This document shows, in pieces, positions 41,265 through 47,636 of a stretch of 47,636 nt of DNA. Source of the DNA: Alicyclobacillus kakegawensis NBRC 103104 (GTDB taxonomy: Bacteria > Bacillota > Bacilli > Alicyclobacillales > Alicyclobacillaceae); assembly GCF_001552655.1 (NCBI RefSeq), contig NZ_BCRP01000019.1, positions 1 to 47,636 of the forward strand. Direction: 5' to 3'. The first letter of the stretch is position 1; each line of letters starts with the position of its first letter. A program made the translations under genes and the position numbers. Below the pieces are notes generated by a model that searched no databases, was not told the origin of the DNA, and saw nothing but the letters and a program-made list of their open reading frames with translations.

Positions 41265-41528
41265 TTACAGATAGACCTTGGCGTCGTGGGTCCCCGCTGT
41301 TCTTAACGTGAGTACCGTTGATTGGCCATCCGTCGACCCGGGAAAGATGATGCACCAACTGCCCGACATGTCCATCTCCGGTTGCCCCCACACAAACTGC
41401 CTGCCAATTCGCAAACCAATCACTTCTCCACAGTGCAAAGACTTGGAGCCGTCCCCACATTGCACCCAGAATCGGTCGAACTGTCTGTCGTAACGAAGGG
41501 TGCCGCGCTTTGCAATTCGACTTGTCAT
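41265..41528 (-). CDS. DUF5348-like small protein of element 2
   Basis: The 87-residue protein with RGTLRYDRQFDRFWV, SLHCGEVIGLRIG and a late SGSWCIIF follows the DUF5348 pattern (short beta-rich protein with a L-H-C-G-E motif). It overlaps the ATPase stop by 4 bp, so it is translated with the transposition genes. Element 1 lacks it. DUF5348 proteins are common on mobile DNA of Firmicutes; their function is unknown. Confidence 0.7.
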   Translation of the reverse strand: MTSRIAKRGTLRYDRQFDRFWVQCGDGSKSLHCGEVIGLRIGRQFVWGQPEMDMSGSWCIIFPGSTDGQSTVLTLRTAGTHDAKVYL

Positions 41529-42325
41529 GACAACTCCCCCTGTATGACCAGATTCACGATGTGATCATCAATGATCCGGTGCTTCGTCTGGGCACCGTAC
41601 ATGAGGCAGTGCGTGCACACCTTGTTGATCATGCGTGCTGCACCACTGGAGAATCGATAAATCTCGCCGATGGCCTTGTCCGAGAAAATCTCGTGCTCGG
41701 CCCCGGCATAAGCCAGGTGACGTCGGATGTACTCGCCGACCTCTGCCCGGTCGTAGTACGGGAGCTTGCATTGTATGTCGATTCGTTGGCGGATGGCGGC
41801 GTACGCCTGGAGGTTTAGACGCTCCCAGAGTTCGCTCTGCCCGACCAGGATGAGCGCCATGGGGCTTTGTGCGTCCATGCGGAAGTTGAGCAGGAAGCGC
41901 ACCTCCTCTAACATCTCGCGATCCAGCAGATGAGCTTCGTCTACGACGCAAACGGGCTGCACGTGGTGAATGCCGCGCATGAGTTCTATCTCGCGATGCA
42001 ACTGTCGCTTTGCGTCTCCGCGGTAGAACTTGGACTCACACCCGAGCTGTTCCAACAATCCTTTGTAGAAGTGGCGAGGCGTGAGTCTCGAGTCGGACAG
42101 GTAGAGGACTTGGTACTTGGCGCTATCCAGTGTCTCCGCAAAACGGCGAATGGTCGTGGTCTTTCCCGTTCCGCAGTTTCCGGTGACAACACAGAACAGT
42201 TGCCGCTGTGCCGCGTAGAAAAGCCGCCCAAGCGTATCCTCCAACGATAGCGATGTGTAGAGCTCGCCGGCCGGAATGTTTCTGGCAAACGGGGTGTGCC
42301 TAAACCCGTAGAATGGCTCAAACAT
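41525..42325 (-). CDS. ExeA/TnsC-like AAA ATPase of element 2
   Basis: The 266-residue ATPase begins MFEPFYGFRHTPFARNIPAG, typical of ExeA-type proteins. It has Walker A GNCGTGKTT (about 48-56), Walker B PVCVVDEAHL near 125, sensor-1 MALILVGQSELWERL and GAARMINKVCTHCL. It is intact. Its start lies inside the end of the transposase gene (8-bp overlap). It is clearly related to, but not a copy of, the ATPase at 34218-35039. Confidence 0.88.
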   Translation of the reverse strand: MFEPFYGFRHTPFARNIPAGELYTSLSLEDTLGRLFYAAQRQLFCVVTGNCGTGKTTTIRRFAETLDSAKYQVLYLSDSRLTPRHFYKGLLEQLGCESKFYRGDAKRQLHREIELMRGIHHVQPVCVVDEAHLLDREMLEEVRFLLNFRMDAQSPMALILVGQSELWERLNLQAYAAIRQRIDIQCKLPYYDRAEVGEYIRRHLAYAGAEHEIFSDKAIGEIYRFSSGAARMINKVCTHCLMYGAQTKHRIIDDHIVNLVIQGELS

Positions 42326-43656
42326 CTCCCTTCACCTCGTTCCACGCACAGGTGTAGGAGATGGCCCGTGCCTGTCTGTGTTGACGTTGCTCATGCTGTT
42401 TCTGCGCAGCGCCCAGCAGCCTGGACGCGTCTGCTGGTTGGGACCCCAAGTGTTCCGGCAACTTGGGGCGTTTGCCAGCCCGCTCCCCGATGACCATGGG
42501 GCGAGCTTTCCACGGTTCATATCCCTCGTACTCGATGGTCACCTCGCTGATGTCTGCCGGGTCGTAAATGACGTCCACTGTGCAACCGATGAACGACAAG
42601 CCTACCTCATACTTCCGGTCCATGAAGCTGATGCATCCGGACTTGTCCACTTTACGTGTCTCGGCATGCAGGAACGCATTTGCGAGGACCTCCGGTTCAA
42701 CAAATCGCAGCGCCTTGTGGTCACTACGGTACGCCGTTTCTGGGCTTATGGACTGATTGTCTGTGGAGAGCGCGGCGTGCGGTTTGTTCTAGTAACATTC
42801 CGACAGCCATACGTTGAATTTTTGATTCAGCTGCTCAAGGGTCTGTGGCTTGTCCAGGACAATCTCGCTGAGAAATGAATCGACCGTCCGATTGAATTTC
42901 TCCACCTTGCCCTTACTTTCGGCAGCGTACGGCTTGGTGTAGAGGAGCCGTATCCCAAGCTTGGAACAGGTCCTGACCATCCAACGGGTTCGATATTGTT
43001 TTCCGTTGTCGAAGTACACCGAATCCGGGGCGCCGTATTTCTGGATGGCTTGGCGAAAACCATCTTCCACGATGGCCTGGTCGAGGGTGGGGTAAAACTC
43101 GGCATGAAGTACGTACCGCGTGGTGTCGTCCAGGAACACGACGAGGTAGACCTGTTTCCTTGCACCGCCAGGTCCGATGGGCAGATGCCATAATTCGTTT
43201 CGATGCCGGCGCTGAAACCGGCGGGCAGCCGCACCGGTTGCGGCATACATCCGCATCTGACGGGAGCTGTACCTACGCTCCGCCAACTTCTCCTGCAGGG
43301 TGCTGCGCTTAATCTGGCCCGGCTTTGCATGTCCCTCCCACTCAAGGATCTGAATGATCTGGGAGATGCTGCGCGTGGGAACCTCCCGTCGCAGCAAGAT
43401 GGCCTGTTCCAGGAGCGACTCCGGGATGACCTCTGGTCTTGGATACACCTTGGGTCTCGGCTTGAGGCCCTCGAATCCTTCCTTCCGGTACTGGGCCAGG
43501 TACCGACGAATGGTTCGTTCGGAGAGACCCGTTTGTGCGCAGATCTCGGCCCGGATCTGCCGCGCACGGCCTGCATCCAGGCCGTCTGCAAGCAACCGAG
43601 ACAGCATCTGCACCCGATTTGCGGCGATTTCCCTCCGCCTTCCTCGAATCTTTCAT
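42318..43656 (-). pseudogene. TnsB/Mu-type DDE transposase of element 2, broken twice
   Basis: From ATG 43656 the frame reads MKDSRKAE and then shifts: one extra G near 43637 displaces EIAANRVQMLSRLL. The long middle part is intact, with HTH domains (TGLSERTIRRYLAQYRKEGF), HLPIGPGGARKQVYLV, YFDNGKQYRTRWMV (Asp) and AAESKGKVEKFNR (Glu). After LSECY an in-frame TAG (42791-42789) interrupts it. The same frame then continues through NKPHAALSTDN and the Mu C-terminal domain (GCTVDVIYDPADISEV) to 42318. Both lesions look recent because the rest of the frame is open. Confidence 0.88.
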
Positions 43657-43712
43657 GCCAACCACCTCCATTTTGGTAGGGTCAGCATGAACGTACTTCC
43701 ACCAGACGCGGA

Positions 43713-44297
43713 TCAACACGCCGAACGGGTATGTCTCCACAAATGCAGATTTGCAAGCGGTCGGACAGCACGCGCCAGCCAACCGGGATGAGGCCCCACG
43801 ACCCGTCCGATTCGATGGAGTGCGGTTTGCGGATGAGCGGACGAACTCTCCACAGTCCACTGGAAGCGCTCAGCGATGGACTCCAGGCAGCCGGCGGCAT
43901 ATGGGGCAAAGTCCTCAAACCACTGGCACCAGCGCCGCAGCGTGGATTCCTCAACGCAGGCAGGCGTCGCCTTATCTGTGACAGCATCCTCAATGACTTG
44001 TGCCTCGTGGCGGCGGTAGGGAACCAGAAAGTTTGGCAGTTCGTGGTGGATCTTGTTACAATCCCGGCAGCGCAGTCGGCGGATGATGAGTTTTACCTTG
44101 TCGCCGGAGCTCTGAACCCAGGTCCTTTTCCGACTCCCGATGACGCGAAGCTTACCTTGGCAACAAGGGCAAGGGACATTCTCCGCACTCTGGACAAAAA
44201 ACACCGGTGGTATGGCTTTCAACAAGCTTAAAATTTGATATACTGACCATATTCGAGTGATGGGACGCCCCTTGTGATGCTGTTTGCCCAGCACCAC
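43713..44297 (-). CDS. Transposon zinc-finger protein of element 2 (DUF6431-like)
   Basis: The protein carries VPCPCCQGKLRVIGSRKR and LRCRDCNKIHHELP, two zinc-binding cysteine pairs, then a helical region (ESTLRRWCQWFEDFAPYAAG) and LHRIGRVVGPHPGWLARAVR near the end. The ATG at 44297 lies inside the leader hairpin, so the true start is probably one of the TTG codons at 44225 or 44222, 30 residues before the first cysteine pair, matching the protein of element 1. It is intact, unlike the transposase after it. Confidence 0.75.
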   Translation of the reverse strand: MVLGKQHHKGRPITRIWSVYQILSLLKAIPPVFFVQSAENVPCPCCQGKLRVIGSRKRTWVQSSGDKVKLIIRRLRCRDCNKIHHELPNFLVPYRRHEAQVIEDAVTDKATPACVEESTLRRWCQWFEDFAPYAAGCLESIAERFQWTVESSSAHPQTALHRIGRVVGPHPGWLARAVRPLANLHLWRHTRSAC

Positions 44298-44312
44298 GTA
44301 AATAGGGGCGTC
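44264..44312 (-). promoter_or_regulatory. Leader hairpin before the zinc-finger gene of element 2
   Basis: GACGCCCC (44264-44271) pairs with GGGGCGTC (44305-44312). The loop contains GATGCTG (44277-44283) and CAGCACC (44290-44296), which pair in part. It occupies the same position as the hairpin at 32072-32114 in element 1 although the sequence differs. Confidence 0.55.
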
Positions 44313-44365
44313 TTTCCTTTCCTAGGATATGGCCATTTTACTCAGCAATTTTCGGACAGGCAATA

Positions 44366-44401
44366 CCGTCAGCTTTCGGCCACTTCATTGTGGCTGAAAC
44401 A
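44366..44401 (-). repeat. Terminal inverted repeat, right end of element 2
   Basis: Read on the minus strand it begins TGTTTCAGCC, with GGCC and TGACGG at the same positions as the left end. Confidence 0.75.
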
Positions 44402-44525
44402 GTAAAAATGTTATTTGGCCTTCTGAGAAAGAGGCAAATTGTCTAAGCTATATGTCCTTTTTGTCGGACAAATTATGACGCATATGTTCAAAGTGTACAT
44501 GACTTGTTGGAGAGGAGGTGGAACG

Positions 44526-44651
44526 ATGTATGGAGTGTTTGGCGGGTTTACTCGTTGGGCGGTTGTGTTTTTGATTATCTTCGTGCTGTTCTTCTTGCTT
44601 ATTCCTGGATATGCAGCTCCAGCCGCAACTGCAGCAGGCCCAGTGTGTTAA
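44526..44651 (+). CDS. Hydrophobic micro-protein 1 (YjcZ-like)
   Basis: The 41-residue protein has one membrane segment (WAVVFLIIFVLFFLLIPGY, about 11-29) and a small Ala-rich tail ending VC. GAGGAGGTGG precedes the ATG by a few bases. It resembles the YjcZ-type spore membrane micro-proteins of Bacilli in size and layout (glycine/aromatic start, single helix). It shares that hydrophobic core with the next gene. Confidence 0.72.
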   Translation: MYGVFGGFTRWAVVFLIIFVLFFLLIPGYAAPAATAAGPVC

Positions 44652-44730
44652 TGGACGCAAGCTTAGGGTAGTCAATCCTTGTATGATGCCATGGAAATGT
44701 CTACACGAAACCCGGTAGGAGGAATCTTAA

Positions 44731-44865
44731 ATGTATGATGGCGGATGCTTTGGTGCCTATACCCGTTGGGCGGTTGTATTCCTGATTATCTTCGTGTTGT
44801 TCTTCTTGTTGGTACCGGGGTACTCGGCAGTGACAACCATCTGCACTACAACTCCCGTCTGTTAA
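44731..44865 (+). CDS. Hydrophobic micro-protein 2 (YjcZ-like paralogue)
   Basis: The 44-residue protein has RWAVVFLIIFVLFFLLVPGY near 12-31, almost identical to the helix of the preceding gene, and a Thr/Cys tail also ending PVC. TAGGAGG lies 9 bp before ATG 44731. The pair arose by tandem duplication. The conserved terminal Cys may form disulfides at the spore or cell surface; this is inference. Confidence 0.72.
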   Translation: MYDGGCFGAYTRWAVVFLIIFVLFFLLVPGYSAVTTICTTTPVC

Positions 44866-44940
44866 GTTCGCAACCGATTGTATCATCTCACTTTGACTTA
44901 GTGAGGTAGAGCCACATGTGTTTAGAATGGAGGGGTGACC

Positions 44941-45267
44941 GTGTGCAGTCGACTGGATTGCGTCAACAATCTGGGGAAATGGGTTCAATTCAGAACCCCG
45001 TGGGGAATTCATCGTGGCATCGTGACTGATGTGAACAACCGTGCGGTCTTAATCCGGGTTCCCCGTCAGTATGCACCCGTGGGTCTGGTCAGCGATGCTC
45101 AAATGGTCGAAAACGACGACGAGAAGAAACTCGACCTTGCGCTCGCCCAATGGCGTGCTTACAGCGTCGTCGCTTGGGGTTATCCCGGTTATGCTGCCTG
45201 GTGGGCCGGCTGGTTGTGGTGGTGGCTCGCATTTTCTTGGATCCTTGCCTTGGCATTTTTGTGGTAA
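44941..45267 (+). CDS. Small protein with SH3/KOW-like start and Trp-rich membrane tail
   Basis: The 108-residue protein reads GKWVQFRTPWGIHRGIVTDV near 9-28, an SH3/KOW-like small beta-barrel pattern. The tail AAWWAGWLWWWLAFSWILAL near 82-101 is strongly hydrophobic and tryptophan-rich, likely membrane-associated. I prefer GTG 44941, 6-7 bp after GGAGGGG. It lies directly after the two micro-proteins and may belong to the same sporulation or envelope set. I do not recognise a named family. Confidence 0.6.
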   Translation: MCSRLDCVNNLGKWVQFRTPWGIHRGIVTDVNNRAVLIRVPRQYAPVGLVSDAQMVENDDEKKLDLALAQWRAYSVVAWGYPGYAAWWAGWLWWWLAFSWILALAFLW

Positions 45268-45563
45268 AACTATAAACAGTGATGCCGCCCCATTTAACTG
45301 ATTAACCAAAATAATCTTTTTTAATAGATATCACAAAAAGAATATATTTTCTTACTTGTCGGTCCCTTCTATTCCAAAAGAGATGCAATAATGTATCCAT
45401 CAAGGATTCCCCGTAGTGAATCGAAGCAACGGAGCGTGCCGGGCTATAAACAGTCGCAAGTCGGCAGGCTCCTTGCTGCAGAATGCATCGCGGACCAGAG
45501 TGTTCACACACCTCCGGGAGTGCCCGTGCCACGTCGTCGTTATAAACACAGATTCTCATAAAC
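45268..45563. other. Gene-free stretch between convergent genes
   Basis: Short open frames here show no family and no ribosome site. The stretch ends in the bidirectional terminator at 45564-45615. Confidence 0.4.
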
Positions 45564-45615
45564 AAGGGGATGCCCCCTCAGTGTGCTTGGCACTTTTGAG
45601 ACATCCCCTTTTTTA
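45564..45615. terminator. Bidirectional terminator between convergent genes
   Basis: AAGGGGATG (45564-45572) pairs with CATCCCCTT (45602-45610), with T-rich sequence on the right. The loop contains a smaller hairpin (AGTGTGCTTGGCACTT). It lies between the Trp-rich protein and the DJ-1 gene. Confidence 0.75.
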
Positions 45616-45632
45616 TCATGTTCGTATTAATA

Positions 45633-46160
45633 TTAAGATTGAGCGACGGGCGTTCCTAGTTTGTTCAGTGTTTCCCGGATGAACGCCGGTTCGTCGGCTG
45701 GCATCCGCGACGAAACGTAGTTGCCGTCGACGACCACTTCTTGATCGACGTAGTTGGCGCCCGCGTTGATAAGGTCATCTTTCAAAGGAGGGAAACACGT
45801 CAACGTCTTGCTTTTGGCAAGACCTGCGCTAATCAGAATTTGAGGCCCATGGCAGATGGCCGAGATCAGTTTGCCCTGACTATCCATGTCCTTGACGAAC
45901 TGCTGTATTTGCTTATTAAGACGTAGGTTTTCCGGTGACGATCCGCCCGGAACGACGACTGCGTCAAACTGATCCGCCTTTACTTCGTCGATGGAAGCAT
46001 CGGTTACATACGTTGCCTGTTTGTTCTTGCCTGTCAGCTGTTCACCTTTTTTCAGCCCGACAATGACCGTTTCGTGGCCCGCTCCTTTGATGGCTTCGTA
46101 CGGTTTTTGCATCTCCGAATCCTCGAATTCGTTGGCCAGCAGGAAAGCAACTTTCTTCAT
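45633..46160 (-). CDS. DJ-1/PfpI-family protein (general stress protein 18 type)
   Basis: The 175-residue protein has VAFLLANEFEDSEMQKPYEA at the start (Glu near 13), FDAVVVPGGSSPENLR near 68 and the nucleophile elbow ISAICHGPQILISAG with Cys near 104. It ends with a conserved DEPAFIRETLNKLG helix. Members act as glyoxalases or deglycases or stress chaperones, and some were named intracellular proteases. ATG 46160 is preceded by AAAAGGAG. It stands alone between a terminator and an insertion sequence. Confidence 0.92.
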   Translation of the reverse strand: MKKVAFLLANEFEDSEMQKPYEAIKGAGHETVIVGLKKGEQLTGKNKQATYVTDASIDEVKADQFDAVVVPGGSSPENLRLNKQIQQFVKDMDSQGKLISAICHGPQILISAGLAKSKTLTCFPPLKDDLINAGANYVDQEVVVDGNYVSSRMPADEPAFIRETLNKLGTPVAQS

Positions 46161-46282
46161 ATCTGTTTAACTCCTTTTAACATGATGATTGGGTGCCCGT
46201 ACTTTACAGTACCCGTTTATGGATTCTCCAACCCAAAGACAGGCGCTATGCAGTTGCTCTCAATAACTGGGTCTTGTCAGGG

Positions 46283-47636
46283 TCAAACCACCCACCCCAG
46301 TTCCAATCGTGTTGGCCAAAATTTGTCGATGAGGGTTGCGCAATGTCTTGCCGCTGTGTCAAGATCGATCACGATCAAGTCTGGCTCGTCTGTTCGAGCG
46401 GCTTGACGGGTATGACAGCGGATGCAGAGCAGATTGCGGATCACTTGGCCGTGGGTGCAATCTTCCTCGTCCGCTGTTTTTCGTTGCTCCCAGACGAGGT
46501 ACCGAACGAGCGTTTCGGCCGTGAATAGCAGCGTCATATGAGCGTGTATGTGGTTTTGGTTGGGCGAATGACAATTGAGCATCCCGAGTTCTTGTTTTGC
46601 CGTACGGAACAAGATTTCAATTCGCCAGCGCTTCAGCCACGCCCCCATCACTTCAGATGGCGCATCGTGACGGTTACTTATGAGTAGGTAGGCCCCTCTA
46701 TACTCTGCAGCCAGCTCTTCAGTCTCCACGGGTTCATTCGAGTTCACCAGTTCTGTTGGTTGCGTGGTGGCTTTGTTGTCTTCCGGCTTCATTCGTTTGC
46801 CGACTACTGCGGCGACCGGTGTGTATTTCATTTTCGTACACGGCTCGCCCCGTCGATTCACGGAGACCTTCGGCATCTTCATGTAGATGTTTTCGCAGAC
46901 GACGGAGGCGACGTCCACATTGCCTTGCGCTATGAGCAGCGGATAGACCTCTCGAATGAGGTCCTTTGGACGCATTGGGACAAAGCGTTCACGTCTGGTG
47001 CCGGGCTCAATCATTCGGCGGAATAGCTGCGTGTTCCGTTTGGCCTTTGTGACCCAGTCAAAGTTCTCCGATTCACACCGGGCCAGGAATGGTTTGCTGA
47101 AGTACCAGCGGTCCATGACGACCCACAAGCGGCATGTCACCTGTTTTCGGACAGCCAAGAGCATCCTCCATGCCAGGTCCAGCTTCGACTGCTTCTTGTC
47201 GGTGTCGTTTTCAGGTTTCGTCCAGATGGCGTACGGACCATGGGTATTCAATCCCATTGCTCCGGACGGCGTGCAGCGCCACGATGTTCATCGCCCATGT
47301 GTAAACTTTGTTTGAACTGTCGTAGAGCCAGTAGAGAAACGGGATCCCCTTGGCGTATGGGTGTGGGGCATGCGTATCGTCGAGCGCAAGCACGTCTCCG
47401 TCTGCCAGAGCCGTATCCGGGTCTTCCTGAAGACGAGCAGTGCGCTTTTGATTGAACATGTCCCATTGAGAAAATCCCGTCAGGAACCGGCTGAGGGCGG
47501 ATTGGGTCACTCTTTCGAGGCCCAGCATGCGTTGTAACAGGCCGTCTGTGTTGAAGAACGTGGCCAGTGCATTGACGGAGGGACAGCGGTTGATGAGTCC
47601 AACGACGTAGAGGAACGCCAGAACCCAGGTGGCGAC
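46283..47636 (-). pseudogene. IS4-superfamily transposase, frameshifted, 5' end outside window
   Basis: Two overlapping minus-strand frames make one DDE transposase. The upstream part (from the window edge to about 47211) has LGLERVTQSALSRFLTGF and ALADGDVLALDDTHAPHPYA with the first catalytic Asp. A frame change near 47215-47255 leads to the second part, with YAIWTKPENDTD, RLWVVMDRWYFSKPFLARCE (second Asp) and LKRWRIEILFRTAKQELGML (Y/W-x-E-like Glu region). It ends at 46283. The shift could be decay or programmed frameshifting; I see no obvious slippery run. Family beyond IS4/IS701-like is uncertain. Confidence 0.8.

Larger units (their letters stand above)
41141..44401 (-). mobile_element. 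Element 2: 3.3-kb TnsB/TnsC-like transposon, transposase inactivated
   Basis: The element is bounded by imperfect 36-bp inverted repeats beginning TGTTNCAGCC (41141-41176 and 44366-44401; 26 of 36 match without gaps). Both contain TGACGG at positions 31-36. On the minus strand it encodes a zinc-finger protein, a DDE transposase with Mu C-terminal domain, an AAA ATPase and a DUF5348-like protein. Gene order and leader hairpin match element 1, but the end sequences differ, so it is a different lineage of the same family. The 5-bp flanks (ACGGC and GTAAA) do not match. Confidence 0.83.

Noticed and set aside
46283-47636. Programmed frameshift in the right-end transposase
   Set aside because: No slippery A- or T-run or stimulatory hairpin was visible at 47211-47257; simple decay is the safer reading, though not proven.

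Overview
The window looks like a piece of chromosome, or possibly a large plasmid, from a spore-forming, acid- or heat-adapted member of the Bacilli. Alicyclobacillaceae is my best guess from protein style, near-perfect AAGGAGG ribosome sites and YjcZ-like micro-proteins, but the assignment is an inference. The region is accessory in character. Intact sugar or organic-acid catabolic operons sit between many mobile elements, most of them broken.

Left end (1-2.7 kb): the 5' part of an IscB gene (PLMP and RuvC-I regions visible) on the minus strand, preceded by a 250-bp structured region that fits its omega RNA. Then come a replication-initiator-like gene with a palindromic repeat array inside it, an AbrB-type switch protein, and a broken IS21 istA.

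Catabolic block A (2.7-16.6 kb): a LacI regulator with its own promoter and a candidate operator, a solute-binding-fold protein with no signal peptide, a MaoC hydratase, a CaiB/BaiF CoA-transferase, and a complete RbsA/RbsC/RbsC/RbsB-type importer. After an IS256 scar follow a second leaderless solute-binding-fold protein, a Gfo/Idh/MocA oxidoreductase, an FAH-family hydrolase and a short-chain dehydrogenase. The substrate is not obvious. A sugar or sugar acid that is oxidised, cleaved as an acyl-pyruvate and passed through a CoA thioester would fit.

Catabolic block B (17.7-28.6 kb): a ROK repressor, a lipoprotein binding protein, MalF/MalG-type permeases without their own ATPase, a GH2 beta-mannosidase, a zinc-dependent sugar/polyol dehydrogenase and a ROK fructo/mannokinase. 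This reads as uptake and breakdown of manno-oligosaccharides. The mannosidase and dehydrogenase are much richer in GC than their neighbours.

Mobile-element block (28.6-44.4 kb): a decayed AraC regulator, fragments of IS110, IS3 and IS1634, and two distinct 3.2-kb elements of one family (31942-35163 and 41141-44401). Each carries a zinc-finger protein, a Mu/TnsB-type DDE transposase with a Mu C-terminal domain, and an ExeA/TnsC-like AAA ATPase, bounded by imperfect terminal inverted repeats that begin TGT. Between them lies a GntR / MFS transporter / HD-domain / PrpB-like lyase cassette and a decayed AraR-type repressor.

Right end (44.4-47.6 kb): two tandem hydrophobic micro-proteins, a tryptophan-rich small protein, a DJ-1/PfpI protein and a frameshifted IS4-superfamily transposase that runs off the window. 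I saw no tRNA, rRNA or CRISPR array.
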